From the NCBI GenBank assembly GCA_965232105.1, contig OZ246956.1:2046001-2110000 (forward strand): a stretch of 64,000 nucleotides of DNA, given 5' to 3'. How positions within the stretch are numbered: position 1 is the stretch's first letter; each line of letters begins with the position of its first letter. The DNA comes from Multivorans sp965232105. GTDB lineage: Bacteria; Acidobacteriota; Thermoanaerobaculia; Multivoradales; Multivoraceae. Shown here one piece after another: positions 1 through 8,855 of the stretch. The notes below the pieces were generated by a model, which was not told the DNA's origin, did not search any database, and saw nothing but the letters and a program-made list of their open reading frames with translations. A program made the translations under genes and the position numbers.

Positions 1-1
1 A

Positions 2-1720
2 CTAGCCGCCGTCCCCGCGGCGGCGGGTGACGTGACGGTGCAACTGACCACGTCCGCTCGCAGCGAGGCGGCCAAGTGGTACGAGCGGCACCTGGACTGC
101 GAGCCGATCGAAGGCCGCGCCGAGGCGGTCGACTGCGGCAACGCGGTGATCGAGTTCACTCAGGGCCCGATCATGGGCGCGAGCCAGGGCACGGGCATTG
201 ACCACATCGGCTTCTCCTTTGCCGACCTGGAAGAGAAGATGGCCGAACTGGAGGCGGTCGGCGTGCGGGGCTCCGGCGTTCGCCTGCAGCGCTACGATGA
301 CGGTTCGACTCTCCGCGACGAACCCGGCCTGTTCAAGGTCGGCCGCATCTTCGATCCCTGGGGTACCCGGATCGAGGTGGTCGAAGACGTGGACACGCTG
401 GGCTTCCATCACGTTCACCTGAGCGCGAGCGATCCGGAACGGACTCTCGGCTGGTACCGGGAGACCTTCGGCGGCGCGCCGGAGAGCCTGCGCGGAACGC
501 AGGACGGCCTCCGCTTCGGCGAGGTCTGGCTGTTCGTCTCGAAGCATCCCGAGGGCGAGCCCGCGTCGAGCGCCGGCCGGGCGATCGATCACCTGGCGTT
601 CGAACTCGCGGATCTCGAGGCGGCGGCGGTCGGTCTGCGTGACCGCGGGGTCCACTTCACTCGGGATCCGGAACGGCCCGAGGGAGGCCGCTCCGAGGCG
701 AAGCGCGGCTTCGTCGCCGCTCCCGACAACGTGCGCGTGGCGGTGGTCGAACCCGGCTGGCAGGGCGTCGACGCCGACTTCGGATCGGATGCCGACGAGG
801 TTGCCTCGGCCGAGCCCTACGTGGTTCCGCGGACCCCCTGGGGAACGCCCGACCTGCAGGGAATGTGGTCCGGCAACAAGGCCCACGGCATTCCCCTGGA
901 ACGGCCGGATGATCTCGCCGATGTCGCGGAACTGACTCCCGAAGAGGCGGCCGCGCGCCGCGAGCGGGGTACCTTGGGGAGCATTTGGGGCTACGAGCGG
1001 GAGTGGCGGGACACAACCCTCGGCTACGTCAAGTCCGCGCCCTCGCGGCAGGTGGCGATGATCATCGACCCGCCTGACGGGCGCATACCGCCCCTGACCG
1101 AGGAGGCGCAGGAGCGGCAGCGCAACGCCAGCCAGTCGTTCGGCGACTACGTGAGGCGCCGGCCCGCGGGACCCGAAGATCTCAGCGCCTACGTCCGTTG
1201 CATCAGCCGGGGCCTGCCGGGAATGATGATGCCCTCGATCTACAACAACGGTCTGCAGATCAGCCAGAGCCCGGGCTTCGTCGCCATTCAGAAGGAGATG
1301 ATCCACGAAACCCGTGTCGTGCCCACGGCGGAGCGGGCGCCGCTCGGTCCCGGGATCAAGCAGTGGCTCGGCGATCCCCAGGGCCGCTGGGAGGGCGACA
1401 CCCTGGTGGTGGAGACCACGGGGTTCAACGGCCGCACGAACTACCGCGGCTCGAGCGAGAACATGAAGCTCACCGAGCGCTACACGCGCCTCGGCCCGAA
1501 CCGGCTCGAGTACCGGTTCACGGTGGAAGACCCGACCGTGTGGACTCGCCCCTGGACCGGCCGCTTCGAGTTCGAGCTCGACAACGAGCAGTACGAACTC
1601 GTCGAGTACGCCTGCCACGAAGGCAACTACGGGATGACGAACATCCTCTCCGGCGCGAGGGCGCGCGACCGGGAAGAGGCGGCGGCCGCGGCGGCGGAAA
1701 CGGGGTCCGGAGCACAGTAG
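2..1720 (+). CDS. Secreted two-VOC-domain protein fused to the PDLxG paralog domain (5' truncated by window edge)
   Basis: The frame is open to the window edge and begins with LAAVPAAAGDVTVQ, the end of a signal peptide, so the true start lies upstream and the GTG at 32 is not the start. Two glyoxalase/VOC-like domains follow (roughly codons 15-130 and 135-250; visible IDHIGFSF and GFHHVHLSA metal-face strands). The remaining ~300 residues belong to the same secreted family as the genes at 11174, 20072, 25112, 41749 and 46620 (WGTPDLQGMW, GRWEGDTLVVE, EYACHEGNYG). VOC domains usually bind metal and act on vicinal oxygen chelate substrates. The tail family has no function known to me. The protein is probably periplasmic or extracellular. 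The domain calls are firm; the reaction is unknown. Confidence 0.85.
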   Translation, partial: LAAVPAAAGDVTVQLTTSARSEAAKWYERHLDCEPIEGRAEAVDCGNAVIEFTQGPIMGASQGTGIDHIGFSFADLEEKMAELEAVGVRGSGVRLQRYDDGSTLRDEPGLFKVGRIFDPWGTRIEVVEDVDTLGFHHVHLSASDPERTLGWYRETFGGAPESLRGTQDGLRFGEVWLFVSKHPEGEPASSAGRAIDHLAFELADLEAAAVGLRDRGVHFTRDPERPEGGRSEAKRGFVAAPDNVRVAVVEPGWQGVDADFGSDADEVASAEPYVVPRTPWGTPDLQGMWSGNKAHGIPLERPDDLADVAELTPEEAAARRERGTLGSIWGYEREWRDTTLGYVKSAPSRQVAMIIDPPDGRIPPLTEEAQERQRNASQSFGDYVRRRPAGPEDLSAYVRCISRGLPGMMMPSIYNNGLQISQSPGFVAIQKEMIHETRVVPTAERAPLGPGIKQWLGDPQGRWEGDTLVVETTGFNGRTNYRGSSENMKLTERYTRLGPNRLEYRFTVEDPTVWTRPWTGRFEFELDNEQYELVEYACHEGNYGMTNILSGARARDREEAAAAAAETGSGAQ

Positions 1721-1763
1721 GCCGGGAGGAACGCGGGCAATCTCCTGGTCCGCAGTACGACTG

Positions 1764-1800
1764 CCGGTGCGCCGGCCTTCTGGCCGGCATTGCCCGCGGC
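1764..1800 (+). repeat. REP1 palindromic repeat, copy a
   Basis: GGTGC is followed by a hairpin GCCGGCC-TTCT-GGCCGGC (771-788 of the line starting 1000) and then CATT. It is the same element as at 1852, 13718, 15745, 22825, 42894 and 50626. It lies in the 187-bp gap between the VOC fusion gene and mcrC. Confidence 0.7.
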
Positions 1801-1851
1801 GATAGAAGAGCGATTACAGTAGAGAACTGCACCGACATCGACGCCGTATCT

Positions 1852-1882
1852 CTGGGTGCGCGGACCTTCTGGTCCGCATCCG
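1852..1882 (+). repeat. REP1 palindromic repeat, copy b
   Basis: CTGGGTGC leads into the hairpin GCGGACC-TTCT-GGTCCGC and then ATCCG. Relative to the common stem, two base pairs are exchanged on both sides at once, so the hairpin is kept while the sequence changes. It lies 86 bp from copy a in the same orientation. Confidence 0.75.
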
Positions 1883-1907
1883 TCGAGCCGCAAAGCGGCG
1901 AAGATGG

Positions 1908-3323
1908 TCAGGTCTGCCACTCAGGCGGCCGTCGGCATGCTCTGGTGTCGACAGCGCCGTGCCAAGCCTCCGTTGGCCGTTCCGGGGAATGCAGGGCTCT
2001 TACGGACCGGCTGACGCTGCGCTCCGGCTGGGATACGTCGAACGGCAGGCAGATCAGCGTCAGACCGTCGTGGAACACGAACCGCAGCGGCTCCTCGAAG
2101 TCGTCGGTGCGCGGGTAGACCAGGGCCACGGTTCCGCACCCGTACCGCTTGCCGTAGGCGTAGAGCTGGTACATGTCTGCCTGGCTGATGCCGCGCTTCT
2201 TCGGCTCGTCCGACGCTGACTTGAGCCGCTTCCACTTGGCGTCCAGGATGAAGCGATTGGTCCCGCCCTTCTGAAGCGTGATGTCCGGCTTCATCGTGAA
2301 CGCCTCGGGGTCGCGCGTGAGCTTCCACTGGGGCCCCTGTGCCCTGACGCGGAACTCGTCCTGGTACCGCCTGAAGCACTGGGTCACGAAGTCCTCGTAG
2401 ATCTCCTCCATCGGAAACAGTAGCGACTGGTTTTCGTGTTTGCCGTGAAACGTGGTGAGGCCTTGGCCGAACAGGAACAGTCGCACCCAGGTCATGACGG
2501 GCTTGTAGTGCTGCATTGTGCGGTCGACGGAGTGGCGCCGCCAGTCCGTTGCCGGGTCGGTCGACGCGGGCACGTCGGAGAAAGCGTCCGACAGCTCCCG
2601 GAGGAGTTGCCGGTTTACATCGTTGCGAACGCCGCGTCCGAGGCGGCTCAAGGTGGAGCGGATGAGCCGGTTGGCCGGCCGGTTCGCGTTGAACTCGTCG
2701 TGCGCGACGAAGAAGCGGGCGCTGTTCGTGAGGTTCTCCCGGAGCTGCTCGCGGAACAGCAGGCGGCCGCGAAGGTAGGGGAGGTTGTCCTCCACGGGGA
2801 CGTACCGTCGAGCGAGGCCGTGGCGGGCGAGATGGGCCAGATTGTGCAGGAACAGGAAGACGAAGGCTTCCAGCATCGGGAATCGCTTCAGACTTCGGAT
2901 GCTGCTCGGCGGTAGGTCGGCGTGTCGGAGCCCGCGCCAGACGCGCAGCATCTCCAGGAAGACCTTGCGCGTCTCCTCCTTGTCCTCGGCGTCGTTGGCG
3001 CGGGCGGCGAGGTCGATCTTGGGCAGGATCTCGATCGGTCTGCCGCGCCGCGTCGTTAGGACTCCGACGTGGTTTGTGGCGCGAAGTTTCCGGCCGGAGG
3101 CGTCGAAGCAGAGCACCGGCCGGTAGTTGCCGTGCCTGTCCCGCTGGTTGGCACCGGCGAGGGCGACCAGACCCTCCCATTCCCCGTCGTCGAGTCCGAG
3201 CTGCTCGCGGTCGATCTGGTCGTACTCGCAGAGAACGGCGGGCGTTGGTGTCACGCGGCGCCGAGTCGTTTCTTCCGCGGGAGCGACTTGCTCCTGGCCG
3301 TCCATTGCGGAAACGGAGTCCAT
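1908..3323 (-). CDS. mcrC: McrC-like subunit of type IV (modified-cytosine) restriction system
   Basis: This 471-residue protein has the McrC layout: an N-terminal beta-rich part (ATNHVGVLTTRRGRPIEILPKID, about residues 70-110) that in the family contacts and stimulates McrB, a helical middle, and a C-terminal PD-(D/E)xK nuclease core visible as KPDITLQ followed by FILDAKWKRL near residue 355. With McrB it should cut DNA carrying modified cytosine. I chose the ATG at 3323, which lies 5 nt after the mcrB stop. The longer reading from a GTG at 3383 would overlap mcrB by 55 nt and adds unconserved residues. It is co-transcribed with mcrB just upstream. Confidence 0.9.
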   Translation of the reverse strand: MDSVSAMDGQEQVAPAEETTRRRVTPTPAVLCEYDQIDREQLGLDDGEWEGLVALAGANQRDRHGNYRPVLCFDASGRKLRATNHVGVLTTRRGRPIEILPKIDLAARANDAEDKEETRKVFLEMLRVWRGLRHADLPPSSIRSLKRFPMLEAFVFLFLHNLAHLARHGLARRYVPVEDNLPYLRGRLLFREQLRENLTNSARFFVAHDEFNANRPANRLIRSTLSRLGRGVRNDVNRQLLRELSDAFSDVPASTDPATDWRRHSVDRTMQHYKPVMTWVRLFLFGQGLTTFHGKHENQSLLFPMEEIYEDFVTQCFRRYQDEFRVRAQGPQWKLTRDPEAFTMKPDITLQKGGTNRFILDAKWKRLKSASDEPKKRGISQADMYQLYAYGKRYGCGTVALVYPRTDDFEEPLRFVFHDGLTLICLPFDVSQPERSVSRSVRALHSPERPTEAWHGAVDTRACRRPPEWQT

Positions 3324-3328
3324 CGGCG

Positions 3329-5902
3329 TCAGGCGCGGTCCGCCTCCTCGTAGATCTTCCTGTACTCCCCGGCGTCCTTCCACTCTTTCCTTGAGAAGCC
3401 CAGTCGTTCGTAGGTCGCGTCCTGCATTCCCACCACGCCGAGCTCCTCAGCGAGGGCACTCGTGTAGCCGTCGCCGGTCTTGTGTTCCTGAACGAAGGCA
3501 TTCTGCCCCAGCACAGCGCGAATCTTCCTCCAGTCGTCGTAGAAGTACTCCTGCAGCAGCGGGAAGATTCGGTTCCTGCACGTATCCGCGAGTTGATCCA
3601 TCGTCGTCACGTTCATCAGATAGGTATGGCCGATCTGGTGCTCCCGGTCGAGCAGCAGGGCGATGCGCTCGTTCATCGCCTCCAGCATCTTCCGGCAGTT
3701 CACGCCATCGACGTTCTCCGAGATGAGGTCGTGGTTTGCGTCGGGCATCATCTCGACGAACGTGAACCGCCGCCGGAGTGCCGTGTCCATCTGCTGGATC
3801 GAGCGATCTGCCGTGTTCATCGTACCGATGATGTAGAGGTTGTCCGGCACGCCGAAGTTGTCGCCGGAGTAGGGAAGAGTGACCGTCGTCTCGTCGTCGG
3901 CGCCCAGCCGTCGCGAGGGCTCGATCAGGGTGATCAGCTCACCGAAGATCTTCGGGATGTTGCCGCGGTTGATCTCGTCGATGATGAGGACGAATCGCTT
4001 CGGTTCCCGCGCCTCATCCTCGGCCGTCAGTCGCTCCGTCTCGGCTGCCTCGCAGATTCGTCTGAAGATGCCGGGCCAGAGTTCGTAGCCGAGCTCGGAG
4101 GAAGGTGACGTTTCCGCCGCCTCCGCGTCGCCGTCCCGGTGGTCGGGTTCGGCGAGCCTCGGACGAATGCCCTCCACGAAGTCCTCGTAGGCGTAGTTCT
4201 GGTGGAACGTCACCATGGCTATCCAGTTCTCGGGACGGTCCTTCGAGTCGTCACCGGTCTCGAAGCTAAGAGAGCGGAACCGTTGCTTGTCCTCGTCGCT
4301 GATGTCGGCTTTGAGGTTTGTACCATCGACGATCGCGAGCGCGAGGCCGACTGTGCCGTAGGTCTTCCCGGTTCCCGGAGGGCCGTAGAGGATCTGGTTG
4401 CGGTCGTGCGGGACGTCCGGCCGTTGCCTGGGCTTGGACCGTTCAGGTGGGTGGTGGTCCTCGGAATCGAGATATTGAGAGTCAGACGAAGAGCTTGCGC
4501 CGCACTTGCTCATCAGTTCGTCCAGTTTCGCCTGGCTCTGCGGACTAAGGCCGTCCTTGTGTACGCGTGCGAATCGGCTGATCGCGCTGGCAGCCGCTTT
4601 CCTGATCGTTGGAGCCTGAGGAACTCGGTCTTTCAGGAGAAGTCGGTGGATCTGACGAATCGTATGAGCGTTGCCCATCTTCTCACGGATTCTGGAGATC
4701 TTCGTACCGGCTTTGCGAAGCCGCCAAACTTCACCGAGTTGGCCGTCATCGGCGTTGAGGGCGACTTCGACTTCGCGGCAATACACGATTTGATCGAGCA
4801 ACCTCCAGGTCGACCGATACTCAGGGCATGCCCTGAACAGCTCCTGTTCGTTCGCCGAGGCGAGGGCAAAGGCCTCTCGCCGGGTTTGCTGGGTCGGAGT
4901 GGCCGCTGCGATGGCGGCGGTCCTCAGTTTGGCCGGCATCTTGTTCAGCCACAAGACGTGGATCGCGTCCTCCGAGGTCCAGTCCTGCCCATAGCCATTC
5001 TCGAGAACGACGCCGATGCCACGCCCCGCCGTGACGCCGCACCGGGCCAGCACGATGTCGCCGGTCGCAGCATCGGCTAGGCCCTCGTACTCCTGGCCGG
5101 TTTGGACCCAGTTGTTGGGCTCGAAGTTGTCCGACCAGTGGTCCTGCCTCTTTCCAGGTTCCCCCAGTCTCGTGCTGACGAGCCAGCAGCGATCAGTTCG
5201 AAGGAGCAGATTGCGGCCACCATCTTCTTTGGGCCTTTGAAGCCTGGGGAACAGCTCAATCTCGGACAACTCACAGCCCGGATAGTCAGCCTCGATTCGC
5301 TTGATCTCTGAGGAGTAGCTTTCCCAAGACGTCTTCTGCATGACTGAAGACAGTCGGTACGCCCGGAGGTACTCGGGTGGACGCAGCAGGGGAAGGAAGG
5401 ACCGTGGGCTGATCAGGAACAGCACGCTGGATAGCGTTGGCAGGGCGATGTTCTCAAGGGCTTGGGCGTCGTCGAACGTTCTGGGATCGACCGACCCCTC
5501 GGTTGCCTGCCGGAACATCCTCCAGGCCAGATCGTGTTGACTCTGGCCCAAGTCGTAGTCCCAGAACAGGTGGTGGCTCCGGGGCATGTCCCATGCGTCG
5601 GAGTCTCCGGCGAGTTGGGAGTTCGAGAGTTCAAACTCTCGGCCGACGCTCAGGAACGTGCTCTTGCCGCTCGACTCATCCTTGCTTCGGACCGCCAGAG
5701 CGGCGAAGAACGTCAATGGGTCGATCGATTCCCGAGCGAGAATCGCGGCAGCGGCAGGTCGTCGCTTGTGTTCGACTTGGGCATGGCCCGCGGTGCCCCA
5801 GTCGACCCTCTTCGCGCGCTCGTTCAGATACTGCTCGCCCCCTTCTGCGACCCTTCCGGCCAGTTCAGTGAACCAGGGCACCCAGTGGAACATCTCCTTC
5901 AT
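3329..5902 (-). CDS. mcrB: McrB-like AAA+ GTPase with long N-terminal DNA-reading region
   Basis: This is the motor subunit of an McrBC system. The C-terminal ~350 residues show Walker A GPPGTGKT (~509), Walker B LIIDEINRGN (~640) and the McrB signature NTADRSI...DTALRRRF (~695). The ~490-residue N-terminal half is not the short E. coli McrB domain. Around residues 230-340 it has an EVE/PUA-like look (WLVSTRLGEP, GDIVLARCGVT, GIGVVLENG), the kind of fold that reads modified bases; this assignment is tentative. The start ATG at 5902 has AAGGAG 9-10 nt upstream. It forms an operon with mcrC and sits next to a Uma2 nuclease array, so it reads as part of a defence block. Confidence 0.9.
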   Translation of the reverse strand: MKEMFHWVPWFTELAGRVAEGGEQYLNERAKRVDWGTAGHAQVEHKRRPAAAAILARESIDPLTFFAALAVRSKDESSGKSTFLSVGREFELSNSQLAGDSDAWDMPRSHHLFWDYDLGQSQHDLAWRMFRQATEGSVDPRTFDDAQALENIALPTLSSVLFLISPRSFLPLLRPPEYLRAYRLSSVMQKTSWESYSSEIKRIEADYPGCELSEIELFPRLQRPKEDGGRNLLLRTDRCWLVSTRLGEPGKRQDHWSDNFEPNNWVQTGQEYEGLADAATGDIVLARCGVTAGRGIGVVLENGYGQDWTSEDAIHVLWLNKMPAKLRTAAIAAATPTQQTRREAFALASANEQELFRACPEYRSTWRLLDQIVYCREVEVALNADDGQLGEVWRLRKAGTKISRIREKMGNAHTIRQIHRLLLKDRVPQAPTIRKAAASAISRFARVHKDGLSPQSQAKLDELMSKCGASSSSDSQYLDSEDHHPPERSKPRQRPDVPHDRNQILYGPPGTGKTYGTVGLALAIVDGTNLKADISDEDKQRFRSLSFETGDDSKDRPENWIAMVTFHQNYAYEDFVEGIRPRLAEPDHRDGDAEAAETSPSSELGYELWPGIFRRICEAAETERLTAEDEAREPKRFVLIIDEINRGNIPKIFGELITLIEPSRRLGADDETTVTLPYSGDNFGVPDNLYIIGTMNTADRSIQQMDTALRRRFTFVEMMPDANHDLISENVDGVNCRKMLEAMNERIALLLDREHQIGHTYLMNVTTMDQLADTCRNRIFPLLQEYFYDDWRKIRAVLGQNAFVQEHKTGDGYTSALAEELGVVGMQDATYERLGFSRKEWKDAGEYRKIYEEADRA

Positions 5903-6033
5903 TCGCGTGGCTCCTTGGCCGTATCGCCGGAAGGCCGGGGATTGTAGCGCGGGCCAGAAGTGGGCGGCCGCTCGACCGGTGTGCGGGCATTGAGCTAGCT
6001 GCCGGGGATGGAGTTCGCTTCTGTGGGCGGTTC

Positions 6034-6429
6034 TCAGTCGTTGGCTGCGATCGCGGCAGGCGGTGGGGAGGAGGTCAGCGACACATCAAGCCTCACCTGC
6101 TCATACGGTACCTGCGGGGTCAACTTGCCGCGGTGCCCCTTCTCCAGTTCCACGAGGCCGTGGCGGGCCATCGTCTTCAGCGTGCGGGAAAGGTTCGATT
6201 TTTTTCTGCCCGAAAGGACCGCCAACTCGGTGAGCGAGTCGGGTTTCTCCTGCGCAATCAGCGCCAGCAGTTCGCGATTCCGCTCGGAGAGCACCTTGGC
6301 GAAGCTCTCAATGGACGTGAACCGGACCGCCGGCTCTCCCTTGGCCGGCCTGTACTCGCCACGGGCGATCGCCATCGTGTGTGCCGTCATCTCGCCGTAG
6401 TCAGCGATGCCGATGTTCAGGGTCGTCAT
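6034..6429 (-). CDS. Winged-helix transcriptional regulator (HVO_A0114/MarR-like)
   Basis: This 131-residue protein has a winged helix around residues 50-110: LLALIAQEKPDSLTELAVLSGRKKSNLSRTL contains the recognition helix, followed by the wing GLVELEKGHRGK. It resembles small stand-alone ArsR/MarR-like regulators. Its start is 42 bp from the divergent start of the first Uma2 gene, so autoregulation plus control of the nuclease is plausible. The first ~45 codons are found again, truncated, upstream of the second and third Uma2 genes. This is the only full-length copy. Confidence 0.75.
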   Translation of the reverse strand: MTTLNIGIADYGEMTAHTMAIARGEYRPAKGEPAVRFTSIESFAKVLSERNRELLALIAQEKPDSLTELAVLSGRKKSNLSRTLKTMARHGLVELEKGHRGKLTPQVPYEQVRLDVSLTSSPPPAAIAAND

Positions 6430-6471
6430 GGGGCGTCTACCAAAGGACTGCCGACGTTACACTCCTCGACC
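6430..6471. promoter_or_regulatory. Shared divergent promoter region of HTH/Uma2 module 1
   Basis: This is a 42-bp gap between divergent start codons. The equivalent 39-bp gaps at 7574-7612 and 8817-8855 share CTCCGAGG, GTCAGCCA/GCTCAGCCA and an ACACTG stretch just before the Uma2 start. The conserved block is a candidate overlapping promoter and operator. No experimentally defined box is recognised. Confidence 0.35.
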
Positions 6472-7464
6472 GTGGCCGACCCCGTCCTCAGAAGTCCGCG
6501 ACGGCCGCGCGAGCCGCGGCGGCCGCTCGATCTGGCGGACTTCCCGGGATGCCGCGCGGTTCGCCTGTCGGACGAGGAGTTGGACGACTACGAGGGCCGA
6601 ATCGAGTACTGGGAGTCCCGCAGTTCGACCGCGGTCGTGATCGCCGAAGGAACTACGGCCTATCACGAGATCCCGTCGCGTGGCCTCGCCGGTCTGATCC
6701 GAGAGATCGCGCTGGCCCGGGGTTCGGAGATCCTGGCGCTGGGCTCGACGAGCCTGGTGCAGTTCGATGAGGACGGCGTACGCGAGGTCCTTGTGCAGGC
6801 TGACGAGACCTTCACTCTCGACGGGCCCGCGCCGCGCGGCAAGGTGATCGACGTCGTCATCGGCCCGTTGCCAGATGTGATCCTCGAAGTCGACCACACG
6901 ACGGATGTCCGCCGACGGAAGCTGGAAGTCTATGCCGGTTGGGGCTTGCCGGAGGTGTGGGTGGAGGTGCCCGAACCGGTCTGGATGGCGCCGCGGACTT
7001 CGGGCCGACCGCGATTGACGATCTATCTGCTGGAAGGCGACCGCTACGTCGAGTCGGCCGTCAGCCGGGCGTTCGCAGGCTGGCGCGCGACGGAGATTCA
7101 CCGGGCGCTGAACGAGGAGAGGAAGTCGGCGGCGACCGTGGCGGCGGTGCGCCGCGTGGGCCGCAGGCTGGGCAGGGCGATTGGCGCCGGCCCCGACGAC
7201 GACCGGTTCCTCGGCGCCGAACGCGAAGAAAGCCGTGCGGAGGGCCGTGCGGAGGGCGCGCTGGACATGGCGCGTTCCCTTGTGCGGCAGGCGCTCCAAG
7301 CCCGCGATTTCGCTATCACGCCTGCGGTGGAAGCCTGGCTGGAGCGGCTCTCGGCGACCACGGATATAAACGCCGCGATCCGGGCAGCGGTGGACTGCCG
7401 CGATGCGGAGGACTTCCTGCGCCGCGTCGAGGCGCGGTCGGCGCGAAGCTCTCGACGGAGGTGA
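6472..7464 (+). CDS. Uma2-family (DUF820) PD-(D/E)xK putative endonuclease, copy 1
   Basis: This 330-residue protein has the Uma2 core around residues 60-175: EGTTAYHEIPSR, then PDVILEVDHTTDVRRRKLEVYAGWGLPEVWVEV, which carries the acidic and Lys residues of the restriction-like fold. The start is the GTG at 6472, which aligns with the ATG of copies 2 and 3 (ADPVLRSP versus ADPILR). A charged linker with two GRAE-type units (SRAEGRAEG) precedes a C-terminal helical region. Uma2 proteins are abundant in cyanobacteria and related multicellular or complex bacteria; the cellular role is not settled. It is divergent from a winged-helix gene. Confidence 0.85.
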   Translation: MADPVLRSPRRPREPRRPLDLADFPGCRAVRLSDEELDDYEGRIEYWESRSSTAVVIAEGTTAYHEIPSRGLAGLIREIALARGSEILALGSTSLVQFDEDGVREVLVQADETFTLDGPAPRGKVIDVVIGPLPDVILEVDHTTDVRRRKLEVYAGWGLPEVWVEVPEPVWMAPRTSGRPRLTIYLLEGDRYVESAVSRAFAGWRATEIHRALNEERKSAATVAAVRRVGRRLGRAIGAGPDDDRFLGAEREESRAEGRAEGALDMARSLVRQALQARDFAITPAVEAWLERLSATTDINAAIRAAVDCRDAEDFLRRVEARSARSSRRR

Positions 7465-7573
7465 ACCATACCGTTGGCTCTCCTTCGGCGGCGTGGTACT
7501 CGCCACGGGCGATCGCCATCGTGCGCGCCTTCATCTCGCCGTAGTCGGCGACGCCGATCTGCAGTGTCTTCAT
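7442..7573 (-). pseudogene. Truncated winged-helix regulator remnant 1
   Basis: Forty-four codons from an ATG at 7573 (MKTLQIGVADYGEMKART...FTSVESFA) match the N-terminus of the intact regulator at 6429, then homology stops abruptly. The rest of the regulator, including the whole winged helix, is missing. The remnant overlaps the last codons of Uma2 copy 1. It marks the junction of a tandem duplication. The open frame continues as unrelated antisense sequence of the Uma2 gene. Confidence 0.75.
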
Positions 7574-7612
7574 GACGGCTCCGAGGCTCAGCCAACGGTA
7601 CACTGCCCAGCC

Positions 7613-8587
7613 ATGGCCGACCCCATCCTGAGAACCCCGACCGCGCCGCGCGAGCCGCGGCGGCCGCTCGATCTCGCGGACTTCCCGGGATGCCGCGCCG
7701 TTCGCCTGTCGGGCGAGGAGTTGGACGGCTACGAGGGCCGCATCGAGTACTGGGAGTCCCGCAGTTCGACCGCGGTTGTGATCGCCGAAGGAACTACGGC
7801 TTATCACGAGATACCGTCGCGTGGCCTCGCCGGTCTGATCCGAGAGATCGCGCTGGCCCGGGGTTCGGAGATCCTGGCGCTGGGCTCGACGAGCCTGGTG
7901 CAGTTCGATGAGGACGGCGTACGCGAGGTCCTCGTGCAGGCTGACGAGACCTTCTTTCTCGACCGGCCCGCGCCCCGCGGCAAGGAGATCGATGTCGACA
8001 TCGGCCCGTTGCCCGATGTGATCCTCGAGGTCGATCACACGACCGATGTCCGCCGACGGAAGCTGGATGTCTACGCCTCCTGGGGTCTTCCGGAGGTTTG
8101 GGTGGAGGTGCCCGAACCGGTCTGGATGGCGCGGCGGACTTCGGGCCGACCGCGACTGACGATCTATCTCCTGGACGGCGACCGCTACGTCGAGTCGGCT
8201 GTCAGCCGGGCGTTTGGGGACTGGCGGGCGGCGGAGATCCACCGGGCGCTGAACGAGGAGCGGAAGTCGGCGGCGACCGTGGCGGCGGTGCGCCGCGTGG
8301 GCCGCAGGCTGGGCAGGGCGATTGGCGCCGGCCCCGACGACGACCGGTTCCTCGGCGCCGAACGCGAAGAGAGCCGTGCGGATGGCGCGCTTGAGATGGC
8401 GCGTTCCCTCGTGCGGCAGGCGCTCCGGGCCCGCGATTTCGCGATCACGCCTGCGGTGGAAGCCTGGCTGGAGCGGCTCTCGGCGACCACGGATGCAAGC
8501 GCCGCCATCCGGGCGGCGGTGGAGTGCCGCGACGCGGAGGACTTCCTGCGCCGCGTCGAGGCGCCGTCGGCCCGCGAGGACTGCTAG
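7613..8587 (+). CDS. Uma2-family putative endonuclease, copy 2
   Basis: This 324-residue paralog of copy 1 has the same PD-(D/E)xK core (PDVILEVDHTTDVRRRKLDVYASWG). It has only one RADG unit in the charged linker. In the first half it is nearly identical to copies 1 and 3 even at synonymous sites (four differences over roughly 190 bp around 7740-7930). The second half has diverged more. The start ATG at 7613 is 39 bp from the ATG of a truncated divergent regulator, so any control by that regulator is lost or supplied in trans. Confidence 0.85.
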   Translation: MADPILRTPTAPREPRRPLDLADFPGCRAVRLSGEELDGYEGRIEYWESRSSTAVVIAEGTTAYHEIPSRGLAGLIREIALARGSEILALGSTSLVQFDEDGVREVLVQADETFFLDRPAPRGKEIDVDIGPLPDVILEVDHTTDVRRRKLDVYASWGLPEVWVEVPEPVWMARRTSGRPRLTIYLLDGDRYVESAVSRAFGDWRAAEIHRALNEERKSAATVAAVRRVGRRLGRAIGAGPDDDRFLGAEREESRADGALEMARSLVRQALRARDFAITPAVEAWLERLSATTDASAAIRAAVECRDAEDFLRRVEAPSAREDC

Positions 8588-8600
8588 AGCCGCGAACCGT

Positions 8601-8625
8601 CGCTGGCTGGCCTTCGCCGCCAGCG
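8601..8625 (+). terminator. Hairpin after Uma2 copy 2 (possible terminator)
   Basis: CGCTGGC at 8601-8607 pairs with GCCAGCG at 8619-8625, 14 bp after the stop of Uma2 copy 2. A second small stem, CGCC-GATCT-GGCG, follows at once. There is no T-run, so termination is only a guess. Confidence 0.3.
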
Positions 8626-8699
8626 CCGATCTGGCGAGGAGGGCGTGCGCCAGCCACGGGCTTTGCGTCTGCGGTACCACTTCGGAGTGCGTTCCGAAA

Positions 8700-8816
8700 T
8701 GAGGTGAACCATACCGTTGGCTCTCCTTCGGCGGCGTGGTGTTCGCCACGGGCGATCGCCGTCGTGCGCGCCTTCATCCCGCCGTAGTCAACGACGCCGA
8801 TCCGCAGTGTCTTCAT
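8700..8816 (-). pseudogene. Truncated winged-helix regulator remnant 2
   Basis: Thirty-nine codons from an ATG at 8816 (MKTLRIGVVDYGGMKART...VWFTS) match the regulator N-terminus and then break off, five codons earlier than remnant 1. The regulator has therefore been cut independently, or trimmed further, in the third module. It is closer to remnant 1 (KTL, HAAEGEPTVWFTS) than to the intact gene. Confidence 0.7.
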
Positions 8817-8855
8817 GGCGGCTCCGAGGGTCAGCCAGCGATACACTGCCCAGCC

